A DNA stretch of 64,000 nucleotides, taken from contig NZ_JAOEBG010000029.1 in assembly GCF_029836165.1 (NCBI RefSeq), forward strand, positions 1 to 64,000, written 5' to 3'. The stretch's first letter is position 1, and each line of letters opens with the position of its first letter. The translations under genes were made by a program, and so were the position numbers. This DNA is from Pseudomonas sp. GD04091. Lineage in GTDB: Bacteria; Pseudomonadota; Gammaproteobacteria; Pseudomonadales; Pseudomonadaceae. Of the stretch, positions 23,354 to 31,385 are shown piece by piece. The notes under the pieces were generated by a model. It saw only the letters and a list, made by a program, of their open reading frames with translations. It did not search any database and was not told where the DNA came from.

Positions 23354-24603
23354 CGTTCAGACTCCCGTCCCGCCCGTGCCGCTCGCTCCTGCAAGCGCCG
23401 AGCACCCGCCTCGTCTCCTTGCGAGGCCAGCAGCGCCGCCAGGTGCATCAGCGCTTCCGGGTGCTGGGGCTCGAGATAGAGCGCCTTGCGGTAGTGGGTA
23501 ATGGCCTGGGCGACATCGGCTTGCATGTCGCTGAGCAACCCCAGCCAATAGAAGATCTGCGCCTTGGGAGAGAACTGCTGCAGATAGCGCTCGCACCCCA
23601 CCCTGGCCTGTTCGCTGTCACCCGCATTGGCATGCCGGGCGATGGCGGCCAGCAGCTGTGCCTCGTTGTCCGGCGAAGCGGGTCTTGGGACCGGCACAGG
23701 GCTCGGCCTGGGAGCGCGCGGCGGCAGTGGCGCGACACGTGGCGGCAGGCTCGACGCAAGCACTCGCGGCACCGGCATGGCTGCGCTGGCGGTGATGGCC
23801 GCAGCGATATCATCCTGACGAACGTAGGCGAACGACTGCGCGATCCCCAGAGGACGCATGCCCAGGCGCGCCAGCAGGCTACCCTCGGCGGGCCCGATGA
23901 ACAGCACGCCCTGGGCATGAGTCAGATGCTTGAGCACCTCGAACACCCGTTGCTGGGTAGGCACATCGAAATAGATCAGCAAGTTGCGACAGAACACGAA
24001 GTCGTACAGCCCCTCACGCCCTTTGAGCGCCGGATCGAGGACATTGCCCACCTGCAGACTGACCTGCTGGCGCACGCGTTCATCGAGATGATGGGCGTCG
24101 CCAACCTCACGAAAATGCCGGCTACGAAAGGCCAGGTCGCTGCCGCGGAAAGAGTTGCGTCCGTAGGTCGCCTGCTCGCCCTTGGCCACCGAACTCGGAC
24201 TGACATCGATGCCATCGATACGGAAAGTCCCAGGGGTGAGCCCACCGTCCAGCAGCGCCATGGCAATCGAATAGGGTTCCTCGCCAGTCGAGCACGGCAG
24301 GCTGAGGATCCGCAAGGGCCGCGCCCCGGCAAGCTCGGCCAGGCGCTTGTGGGCGAGCCCCACCAGGGCGGTGAAGGATTCGGGATAGCGGAAGAACCAG
24401 GTCTCCGGTACGACGACCGCCTCGATCAGCGCCTGCTGTTCATCGGTCGATTGCTGCAGGCGCAGCCAGTAGTCGTCCAGGTCCATCGCCTGCGAGGCGG
24501 CGCAACGCTGGCGCAAGGCGCGCTCGACCATGGGCGCGCCGACCGACTCGACGTCCAGGCCGATGCGCTCCTGCAGGAAACGGAAAAATCGTAATTCGTT
24601 CAT
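23350..24603 (-). CDS. wspC: WspC CheR-type protein-glutamate methyltransferase
   Basis: A SAM-dependent methyltransferase that methylates WspA glutamates. The 417-residue protein has a CheR all-alpha N-terminal domain (FFRFLQERIGLDVES), then the Rossmann domain. The latter is seen in PLRILSLPCSTGEEPYSIAMALL, the DGIDVSPSSV acidic loop and FVFCRNLLIYFDVPTQQRVF. A Pro-rich linker (residues about 285-315) leads to a C-terminal tetratricopeptide region with AQIFYWLGLLSDM and ALYLEPQHPEALMHLAALLA. Receptor-tethering TPRs are typical of WspC. It overlaps both neighbours by four bases. Confidence 0.96.
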   Translation of the reverse strand: MNELRFFRFLQERIGLDVESVGAPMVERALRQRCAASQAMDLDDYWLRLQQSTDEQQALIEAVVVPETWFFRYPESFTALVGLAHKRLAELAGARPLRILSLPCSTGEEPYSIAMALLDGGLTPGTFRIDGIDVSPSSVAKGEQATYGRNSFRGSDLAFRSRHFREVGDAHHLDERVRQQVSLQVGNVLDPALKGREGLYDFVFCRNLLIYFDVPTQQRVFEVLKHLTHAQGVLFIGPAEGSLLARLGMRPLGIAQSFAYVRQDDIAAAITASAAMPVPRVLASSLPPRVAPLPPRAPRPSPVPVPRPASPDNEAQLLAAIARHANAGDSEQARVGCERYLQQFSPKAQIFYWLGLLSDMQADVAQAITHYRKALYLEPQHPEALMHLAALLASQGDEAGARRLQERAARAGRESER

Positions 24604-25121
24604 GCCGGCACCTGCCCGGGCTCGACCGGATACAGCAGCTGACGGACGCTTTCCGGCAACAGATCGTTCACCTCGATACGCTGCAACAACCCTCGGGCAT
24701 CCTCACGCACCGGCCCCAGGTAACGCGCCTCACCGTTGTCCAGGCCATAGGGATGGAACTCATCGGGCGCGCAACGCACCGTATCGGTGGCCTGCTCCAG
24801 GATCAGCCCCAGTTGCAGCTCAGGGCGCAGCGGGTCGGCGCGATAATGCACCAGCACCAGGCGCGTGCTGCTGCGCGACGCAGCCGGGGTACCGAAGCTC
24901 AGCGCGGAAAGGTCGAGCACCGGCACCAGCACGCCACGGTGGGCGAACACACCAGCCACCCAGGCGGGCGCCTGGGCTATGGGTTTTAGGGTACGGCGCG
25001 GCAGCACTTCGATCACCTCGCGCACATCCAGGGCGAAACGCTGGTCGGCGATGCGAAACTGCAGGTACAGCACGCCCTTTTCGGTAGCGCTGCGATCTTC
25101 GCGGGGGGCCAAGTCGTTCAT
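24600..25121 (-). CDS. wspB: WspB CheW-like coupling protein
   Basis: A 173-residue CheW-domain scaffold linking WspA to WspE. It covers little more than the CheW fold: VLYLQFRIADQRFALDVREV at the start, APAWVAGVFAHRGVLVPVLD in the middle (the usual GxxNxRGxxxPVxDL block with H in place of N), and RLVLVHYRADPL. It starts five bases after the wspA stop and its end overlaps wspC by four bases. It lacks the cysteine-rich N terminus of WspD, which fits the two-coupler Wsp layout. Confidence 0.95.
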   Translation of the reverse strand: MNDLAPREDRSATEKGVLYLQFRIADQRFALDVREVIEVLPRRTLKPIAQAPAWVAGVFAHRGVLVPVLDLSALSFGTPAASRSSTRLVLVHYRADPLRPELQLGLILEQATDTVRCAPDEFHPYGLDNGEARYLGPVREDARGLLQRIEVNDLLPESVRQLLYPVEPGQVPA

Positions 25122-25126
25122 CGTCG

Positions 25127-26749
25127 TCAGACTTTGAACCGCGACACACCACCTCGCAGACCGGCGGCCACCTGGCTCAGCTCGTCGATGGCGAAGCTCG
25201 CCTGGCGCAACGACTCCACGGTCTGGGTGCTGGCATCGCTGAGTTGAGCCAATGCCTGGTTGATCTGCTCGGCACCGGTGGCCTGGGCCTGCATGCCCTC
25301 GTTGACCATCAGCACCCGCGGCGCCAGCGCCTGGACCTGGTGGATGATCTGGCTGAGCTGTTCGCCCACCTGCTGCACCTCGAACATCCCGCGGCGCACT
25401 TCCTCGGAGAACTTGTCCATGCCCATCACCCCGGCCGATACCGCCGACTGAATCTCGCGCACCATCTGTTCGATGTCGTAGGTGGCCACGGCGGTCTGGT
25501 CGGCCAGGCGACGCACCTCGGTGGCGACCACGGCGAAACCACGGCCGTACTCGCCGGCCTTTTCCGCTTCGATGGCAGCGTTGAGCGACAGCAGGTTGGT
25601 CTGGTCGGCAACCTTGACGATGGTCACCACCATCTGGTTGATGTTGCTGGCCTTCTCGTTGAGGATCGCCAGCTTGGCGTTGACCAGATCGGCTGCGCCC
25701 ATCACTTGGTGCATGGTCTCTTCCATGCGCGCCAGTCCCTGCTGGCCGGAGCCGGCAAGGCTCGAGGCCTGGTCGGCGGCACTGGTGACTTCGGTCATGG
25801 TGCGCACCAGGTCACGGGAGGTCGCGGCGATTTCCCGCGAGGTGGCACCGATTTCCGTGGTGGTCGCTGCCGTTTCGGTAGCGGTGGCCTGTTGCTGCTT
25901 GGACGTCGCAGCAATCTCGGTGACCGAGGTGGTCACCTGCACCGACGAACGCTGGGCCTGGGAAACCAGGTTGGCCAGCGACTCGGCCATTTCGTTGAAG
26001 CCCCCTTCGATGGCTCCGAACTCGTCCTTGCGGTCCAGGTTCAGGCGCATGCTCAGGTCGCCGGAGCGCAGACGGTCGAGGGCATGCACGATGCGCTGCA
26101 TCGGCGCGGTGATCGCCCGCATCAGCAACAGACCACAGATGCCGGCGGCAACGATCGCCAGGAGCAGCGAGACGATCATGCTGCCTTTCGCGGTGTTCAC
26201 CGCGCTGACGATCTCGTTGGTGGCGGCATCGGCGGACTCGCGATTGCGCTCGATCACCGCGTTGAGGTGTTGCCGTCCCTCTTTCCAGGCAGGCGTGAGC
26301 ACGTCATTGATCAGCCGCTGGGCTTCGGCATAGTTCTTTTGCTGGTAGGTTTCCAGGACCTGGTCGACGAGCTTGACGTACTCCTGCTCCAGGCGGGTGA
26401 AATCATCGAAGGCCGCCTGGTCCGCGGGGTCCCGGATGGTCGACTGGTAGCTGGCCATGTGCTGCTTGAGGCGATCGTCGAAACTCTTGAACAGTTCCTT
26501 GTCGGCCGTGGTGATTTCGCGGTGGTTGGACAGCCCCACCAGTTGCTGGCTGTTGACGTAGCTGTCGACCCAGGCGCTGCGAATCATCGAGCTGTAGTAG
26601 ACGCCGGGAATACTGTCGTTGCCCACGTCTTCTTCACTGGACTCGATCGCCACCAGCCGCGAATAGGCGGCCACGATCATCAGCAGCATGATGGCGATGA
26701 TCACGGCGAAACTTGCCAGGATCCGTTGGCGCAAGGTCCAGTTCTTCAC
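25127..26749 (-). CDS. wspA: WspA methyl-accepting surface-sensing receptor
   Basis: A 540-residue transmembrane chemoreceptor and first gene of the wsp operon. TM1 lies at residues about 11-30 (FAVIIAIMLLMIVAAYS). A helical periplasmic domain runs from about 31 to 190, TM2 follows near 192-212 (IVSLLLAIVAAGICGLLL), then a HAMP domain. The cytoplasmic signalling domain has the hairpin tip TNLLSLNAAIEAEKAGEYGR and VVATEVRRLADQT. The sequence is full length. By analogy with P. aeruginosa the receptor responds to surface contact or membrane stress. The region upstream (26750-26877) holds no other gene and must carry the operon promoter, but I cannot place it. Confidence 0.96.
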   Translation of the reverse strand: MKNWTLRQRILASFAVIIAIMLLMIVAAYSRLVAIESSEEDVGNDSIPGVYYSSMIRSAWVDSYVNSQQLVGLSNHREITTADKELFKSFDDRLKQHMASYQSTIRDPADQAAFDDFTRLEQEYVKLVDQVLETYQQKNYAEAQRLINDVLTPAWKEGRQHLNAVIERNRESADAATNEIVSAVNTAKGSMIVSLLLAIVAAGICGLLLMRAITAPMQRIVHALDRLRSGDLSMRLNLDRKDEFGAIEGGFNEMAESLANLVSQAQRSSVQVTTSVTEIAATSKQQQATATETAATTTEIGATSREIAATSRDLVRTMTEVTSAADQASSLAGSGQQGLARMEETMHQVMGAADLVNAKLAILNEKASNINQMVVTIVKVADQTNLLSLNAAIEAEKAGEYGRGFAVVATEVRRLADQTAVATYDIEQMVREIQSAVSAGVMGMDKFSEEVRRGMFEVQQVGEQLSQIIHQVQALAPRVLMVNEGMQAQATGAEQINQALAQLSDASTQTVESLRQASFAIDELSQVAAGLRGGVSRFKV

Positions 26750-26877
26750 ATTCAGCCCTCAGGAATTCGATACGAGCGGGAAAAATCGCCGAAGTATAGC
26801 CCAGGCTTCCTACGCTTTTGCGGCTGAATGCAGGTGGATTCAGGCATCCGTGCCTGTCGGAGTGGCCAGATGCCGGT

Positions 26878-27561
26878 TCATTGACCCGCGGCAATCCTTA
26901 CCTGGCTCTCCAACTCCTGGCGCAGGGCTGGGTCCAGACGCAGCTGACGGGCCAGTTCGTCGAGGTAACTTCGCTCCATGAAGTTCTCCTGATCGACCAT
27001 CATCACACTGGCCAGGTACATTTCGGCGGCCATTTCCGGCGTCTGCGCGGCGCGCGCCACCTCGGCAGGGTCCAGCGGCTTGTTCAACTCGGCGTGCAGC
27101 CAGTGCTGCAATTCGCGGTCGCTGTCCAGGCGCGTGAACTCGCCCTCGATCAGCGCGCGCTCACGCTCGTCGATATGACCATCGGACTTGGCCGCCGCCA
27201 CCAATGCCCGCAATACCGCCTGGCTGTGCTGCTCGGCCTGGGCCGGTGGCAGGCGGTCGAGTGTCTGCGGCTCTTGATTGCCCATGCCCTGACGTGCCTG
27301 CCAGTTGCCATAGGCCTTGTAGGCCAGCACGCCAAGGGCGGCCAGACCGCCATAGGTGAGCGCCTTGCCACCATACTTGCGGGCCTTCTTGCTGCCCAGC
27401 AGCAGGCCCATGGCCCCCGCCGCCAGGGCGCCACCTCCCGCGCCGGACAGCAAGCCGCCCAAGCCGCCCGCGCCTTTGTCGCCGGGGACTTTGCCCTGCT
27501 GGTTCTGCAACATCGACTGACCGGTCTTGAGTAGCTGATCGAGCAGGCCACGCGTGTTCAT
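26878..27561 (-). CDS. TerB-like/DUF533 protein
   Basis: A 227-residue protein with a glycine-rich hydrophobic N-terminal region (residues about 35-75, LLSGAGGGALAAGAMGLLLG and YGGLAALGVLAYKAYG). A C-terminal acidic helical domain resembles the TerB/DUF533 fold, with VLRALVAAAKSDGHIDERE and LIEGEFTRLDSDRELQHW. The TerB link suggests a metal-binding, envelope-associated stress role; it is family knowledge only. The start at 27561 (MNTRGLLDQLLKTG) is preceded by a GAGGT segment; the longer open frame to 27702 is not supported. It is convergent with wspA's upstream gap and divergent from patD. Confidence 0.85.
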   Translation of the reverse strand: MNTRGLLDQLLKTGQSMLQNQQGKVPGDKGAGGLGGLLSGAGGGALAAGAMGLLLGSKKARKYGGKALTYGGLAALGVLAYKAYGNWQARQGMGNQEPQTLDRLPPAQAEQHSQAVLRALVAAAKSDGHIDERERALIEGEFTRLDSDRELQHWLHAELNKPLDPAEVARAAQTPEMAAEMYLASVMMVDQENFMERSYLDELARQLRLDPALRQELESQVRIAAGQ

Positions 27562-27740
27562 CTGGGGTACCTCGTGAAGGGTGGAATGTGAGCAGGCTCC
27601 AGAGTAGGCCGGCAAGCTGAAGCCAGGCTTAACGCATTTGCATCCGGATGTTGCACGCCTGGTTTGTTGCCACCGCGAGTCGCTTCTAGGCTGTAGGGGC
27701 ATTCTTGCGCCGAGCGCCCAAGCCCCACAGGAGATGTACC

Positions 27741-29165
27741 ATGCAAACCCGAATGCTGATCAATGGCCACCTGGTGAACGGCGAAGGCCCGACCTGGACA
27801 GTGCTCGACCCGGCCAGCGGCAAGGCGCTGGCGCAGATCAACGAAGCCACCGAGGCCCAGGTCGACACGGCCGTGCGCGCTGCCGACCAGGCCTTCGACA
27901 GCTGGTCGCAGACCACGCCGAAGGAGCGCTCGGCAGCTCTGCTGGCCATTGCCGACCTTGTCGAACGACACGCTGAAACGCTCGCCAGGCTGGAGTCGGA
28001 CAACTGCGGCAAGCCCTATGCCGCGGCGCTTGGTGACGAGATTCCGGCCATCGCCGACGTGTTCCGCTATTTCGCTGGCGCGGCCCGCTGCCTGGGGGGC
28101 TCGGCCGCAGGGGAATACCTGCCCGGGCATACCTCGATGATCCGCCGCGACCCGCTGGGCGTGGTCGCTTCCATCGCCCCCTGGAACTATCCTCTGATGA
28201 TGCTGGCCTGGAAGATCGCCCCAGCCCTGGCCGCAGGCAATACCGTGGTGATCAAGCCCTCGGAGCTCACCCCGCTGACCGCCCTGCACCTGGGCGAACG
28301 GGTTCAGGACCTGCTGCCGGCCGGGGTGCTCAACATCCTCTTCGGCCGTGGCCAGACTGTCGGCAACCCGCTGGTCACTCATCCCAAGGTGCGCATGGTG
28401 TCACTGACCGGCTCCATTCCCACCGGCGCGCACATCATCGGCGCCACCGCCGACAGCGTGAAACGCATGCACATGGAACTGGGCGGCAAGGCACCGGTGA
28501 TCGTGTTCGACGATGCCGATATCGACGCCGTCATCGATGGCATCCGCACCTTCGGTTTCTACAATGCCGGGCAGGACTGCACTGCCGCTTGCCGACTGTA
28601 TGTCCAGGACGGCATCTACGAACGCTTCGTCGAACGCCTGGGCGAAGCGGTGGCCGGCATCAGGCCCGGCCTGCAGAACGACCCCGGCACCGAGCTCGGT
28701 CCGCTGATCAGCGCCCAGCACCGCGACAGGGTCGCCGGCCTGGTGCAACGCGCCATCGACCAGCCACACATTCGCCTGGTCACCGGTGGCAAGGCGCTGC
28801 CCGGCGACGGCTTCTTTTTCGAGCCGACCGTCCTTGCCGACGCGCTGCAGGATGATGAAATCGTCCGCCATGAGGTATTCGGACCGGTGGTCTCGGTCAC
28901 CCGCTTCCACGACGAAGCCCAGGCGCTGGAATGGGCCAACGACTCCGAGTACGGCCTGGCGTCATCCGTCTGGACCCGCGACAGTGGCCGCGCCCATCGC
29001 CTTGCCGCGCGCTTGCAGTACGGCTGCACCTGGGTCAACACACACTTCATGCTGGTCAGCGAAATGCCCCATGGCGGGCAAAAGCGTTCGGGGTATGGCA
29101 AGGACATGTCGATGTATGGGCTGGAGGACTACACCTGTGTGCGGCATGTGATGTTCAAGCATTGA
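27741..29165 (+). CDS. patD: Gamma-aminobutyraldehyde dehydrogenase
   Basis: An NAD-dependent aldehyde dehydrogenase of 474 residues, close to the YdcW/PatD type that oxidises 4-aminobutyraldehyde to GABA in putrescine breakdown. The catalytic Cys is in AGQDCTAACRLYV and the general-base Glu is in MHMELGGKAPVIVF. NAD-binding features are APWNYPLMMLAWKIAPALA and VIKPSELTPLTAL. The ATG at 27741 sits ten bases after an AGGAGA site. It is a single gene, divergent from the TerB-like gene and convergent with xenA. The substrate call is by resemblance; a betaine aldehyde or other amino-aldehyde substrate cannot be excluded. Confidence 0.9.
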   Translation: MQTRMLINGHLVNGEGPTWTVLDPASGKALAQINEATEAQVDTAVRAADQAFDSWSQTTPKERSAALLAIADLVERHAETLARLESDNCGKPYAAALGDEIPAIADVFRYFAGAARCLGGSAAGEYLPGHTSMIRRDPLGVVASIAPWNYPLMMLAWKIAPALAAGNTVVIKPSELTPLTALHLGERVQDLLPAGVLNILFGRGQTVGNPLVTHPKVRMVSLTGSIPTGAHIIGATADSVKRMHMELGGKAPVIVFDDADIDAVIDGIRTFGFYNAGQDCTAACRLYVQDGIYERFVERLGEAVAGIRPGLQNDPGTELGPLISAQHRDRVAGLVQRAIDQPHIRLVTGGKALPGDGFFFEPTVLADALQDDEIVRHEVFGPVVSVTRFHDEAQALEWANDSEYGLASSVWTRDSGRAHRLAARLQYGCTWVNTHFMLVSEMPHGGQKRSGYGKDMSMYGLEDYTCVRHVMFKH

Positions 29166-29218
29166 TCAACCCGCGCAGATACCCGCGATCTGCGCAGGGT
29201 TCACCTTACCGCGCTGAA

Positions 29219-30325
29219 TCAGTCGCGCAGGTCCGACTCGTGGATCGGGTTGGCCCGGCTGGTGGCGCGCTGGTACTGCGCCGGCCAGGTGGCCTTGTTG
29301 CCACCCAGGTCATCATCGGCGTGCAGTGGCCAGTAAGGATCGCGCAGCAACTCCCGGGCGAGAAAAATGACATCGGCCTGGCCGGTGCGCAGGATGTGTT
29401 CGGCCTGGGCCGGCTCGGTGATCATGCCGACGGTGCCCGTGGCGATTTCCGACTCCTTGCGCACCCGTTCGGCGAAGCGGGTCTGGTAGCCAGGCCCCGT
29501 GGGGATTTCCGCGTTCACCGACGTGCCACCTGAAGAAACATCGATCAGGTCGACGCCCAGTGCCCGCAGGCGACGTGCCAGCTCCACGGTCTCGTCCGGG
29601 TTCCAGCCATCCTCGACCCAGTCCGTCGCCGATACCCTGACGAACAACGGCAGCTCCTGCGGCCATGCCTTGCGCACGGCCTCGGTGACTTGCAGGGTCA
29701 GGCGAATGCGGTTCTCGAAGCAACTGCCGTACTCGTCACGGCGCTGGTTGCTGAGCGGGGAAAGGAACTGGTGCAGCAGGTAACCGTGGGCCGCGTGGAT
29801 CTCCACCACCTTGAAACCGGCCTTCAGGGCCCGCTCGGTCGCGGCGACGAACGCGGCGACAATGTCCTGGATCTGCTCCTTGCTCAGCTCATGGGGCGCG
29901 GTGTGCTCGGGGTCGAAGGCGATCTTCGACGGCCCGACCGGCTGCCAGCCCCCGTCTTCGAGCTTGACGCTGCCGTGCTTGCCCAGCCAGGGCCGGTGGG
30001 TGCTGGCCTTGCGCCCGGCGTGGGCCAGCTGGATACCTGGCACGGCGCCCTGGGCAGTGATGAAGCGGGTGATCCGCTGCAGGGGGGCGATCTGTTGGTC
30101 ATTCCACAGGCCGAGGTCTTCGGCGGTGATGCGGCCATCGGCGGTGACCGCGACGGCCTCGCTGATCACCAGGCCCGCGCCGCCAACCGCGCGGCTTCCC
30201 AGGTGTACCAGGTGCCAGTCGTTGGCCAGGCCGTCCACGGCGGAGTACTGGCACATGGGGGAGACGGCGATGCGGTTGGGCAGGGTCAGTTGACGCAGGG
30301 TGTACGGCTCGAGCAGCAGGCTCAT
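29219..30325 (-). CDS. xenA: XenA-type NADPH:flavin oxidoreductase (Old Yellow Enzyme family)
   Basis: An FMN-dependent ene-reductase of 368 residues, like P. putida XenA, which reduces nitrate esters, nitroaromatics and activated alkenes. The N terminus carries LTLPNRIAVSPMCQYSAVDG, with the Cys that marks the XenA/YqjM class. The active-site HAAHGYLLHQFLSPLSNQR is near residue 178 and the FMN-binding segment DVIFLARELLRDPYWP near the C terminus. The length fits. Physiological substrates are unknown; this is a detoxification enzyme by family. The 1-kb repeat island starts about 100 bases upstream of the ATG. Confidence 0.93.
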   Translation of the reverse strand: MSLLLEPYTLRQLTLPNRIAVSPMCQYSAVDGLANDWHLVHLGSRAVGGAGLVISEAVAVTADGRITAEDLGLWNDQQIAPLQRITRFITAQGAVPGIQLAHAGRKASTHRPWLGKHGSVKLEDGGWQPVGPSKIAFDPEHTAPHELSKEQIQDIVAAFVAATERALKAGFKVVEIHAAHGYLLHQFLSPLSNQRRDEYGSCFENRIRLTLQVTEAVRKAWPQELPLFVRVSATDWVEDGWNPDETVELARRLRALGVDLIDVSSGGTSVNAEIPTGPGYQTRFAERVRKESEIATGTVGMITEPAQAEHILRTGQADVIFLARELLRDPYWPLHADDDLGGNKATWPAQYQRATSRANPIHESDLRD

Positions 30326-30435
30326 GGGGCACCTCCCAGGGACTCCAATGGTTGTCCGGTCCGGGCACTCGTTGTAGGGGCTGGGCTCGGATACGGTCTT
30401 TTTCAGACTAGACCATTGGGGTGGGATTCGGATTT

Positions 30436-30501
30436 GGCTTCGGCTTCGGCTTCGGCTTCGGCTTCGGCTTCGGCTTCGGCTTCGGCTTCGGCTTCGGCTT
30501 C
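30436..30501. repeat. Hexanucleotide array (GGCTTC)11
   Basis: Eleven exact GGCTTC units, preceded by a degenerate GATTCGGATTT lead-in (30425-30435). Because the unit length is a multiple of three, all frames stay open through it: Gly-Phe in one frame and Ala-Ser in another. It ends seven bases before the A copy of the structured repeat. Confidence 0.97.
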
Positions 30502-30508
30502 GAGAGTG

Positions 30509-30780
30509 TTGGTTTTGATGGTTGTATGCGCATTCATTGGCGATGGCGACGCATAGTCACCTTTCCGCCCTTACGGCGGCCTACTTTTCTCGTGGGAAAA
30601 GTAGGCAAAACCGTTCGGCTCCGTTCATCCGGCCCCTGCGCTGCGCTCCGGGGTTCCCTCGCTCCGGCCTTGCTCCCGGGAGGACCGCGCTGAACGCCCC
30701 ATCCTGGGGCGCAGCGCTTGACGGGCATCCATGCCCGTCACCTCCCTCCGCAAGTCCTGCGCTCGGCCTCCTGAAGTCGC
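30509..30780 (+). repeat. Structured intergenic repeat, copy A (272 bp)
   Basis: It runs from TTGGTTTTGATGGTTGTATG to GAAGTCGC and matches copy B (31052-31322, opposite strand) along its whole length; the last 128 bases have only four differences. It is a chain of hairpins: CCGCC/GGCGG (about 30565-30579), an 11-bp stem 30579-30589/30596-30606, a palindrome CTCCCGGGAG, a stem 30696-30701/30705-30710, and GACGGGCAT/ATGCCCGTC (30719-30738). Two of these stems differ from copy B only by compensated base-pair changes. It is non-coding in my judgement, though short open frames cross it. Confidence 0.93.
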
Positions 30781-30814
30781 AATTTGTGGTGCCTGAACTA
30801 TTGCGCGCTTAGAG

Positions 30815-30856
30815 GCAAAAGCAAAAGCAAAAGCAAGAGCAAGAGCAAGAGCAAGA
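30815..30856. repeat. Hexanucleotide array (GCAARA)7
   Basis: Three GCAAAA units then four GCAAGA units. It follows copy A at the same place, and with the same unit number, as the (GCAAGA)7 array at 93-134 follows the partial copy at the window edge. Confidence 0.95.
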
Positions 30857-30905
30857 AGTGCGAAGTTATTTACTTGTCAGTTAGATATATATTGGCTGCC
30901 CCGAC

Positions 30906-30984
30906 CTATCGCGGGGCGAGCCTGTTCCTACAAAGATTTGTATATCGATGACTATTGCGTGGGAGCGTGCTTGCCCCGTGATGG
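30906..30984. repeat. Degenerate REP pair in the repeat island
   Basis: CTATCGCGGGGCGAGCCTG and onward (30906-30931) and an inverted partner (about 30958-30984, GTGGGAGCGTGCTTGCCCCG) form a BIME-like pair. It lies between copies A and B. The sequence from 30985 to 31051 holds nothing I recognise. Confidence 0.7.
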
Positions 30985-31051
30985 AATAGAGAGATTAATT
31001 ACATATTCAACTAGCGACAGCTGCGCCAGTCCAGGCGCCGCCCGTAACTTC

Positions 31052-31318
31052 GCGACTTCAGGAGGCCGAACGCAGGACTTGCGGAGGGAGGTGACGGGCA
31101 TGGATGCCCGTCAAGCGCTGCGGCCCAGGATGGGCCGTTCAGCGCGGTCCTCCCGGGAGCAAGGCCGGAGTGAGGGAACCCCGGAGCGCAGCGCAGGGGC
31201 CGTATGAATGGAGCGAGCGGCTTTGGTTACTTTGGCCAAGACCAAAGTAACCCGCCGTAAGGGCGGAAAGGTGAATAAGCGTCGACATCACAAATGAATG
31301 CGCATACAACTATCAAAA

Positions 31319-31322
<4 letters not shown>
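31052..31322 (-). repeat. Structured intergenic repeat, copy B (271 bp, inverted)
   Basis: The inverted counterpart of copy A, with the same order of hairpins. Its stem 31225-31235/31242-31252 (GGTTACTTTGG with CCAAAGTAACC) replaces copy A's GCCTACTTTTC with GAAAAGTAGGC; four of eleven pairs differ and all remain paired. The stem 31122-31127/31131-31136 (GGCCCA/TGGGCC) differs from copy A by one swapped G-C pair. It ends beside an AATC tandem array next to recJ. Unlike copy A it lacks the AATTTGTGG tail. Confidence 0.93.
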
Positions 31323-31376
<54 letters not shown>

Positions 31377-31385
31377 AACAGCAGC

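Noticed and set aside
30938..31207. 89-residue open frame through the repeat island
   Set aside because: It crosses REP and copy B sequence, has no ribosome-binding site, and has a composition set by palindromes.
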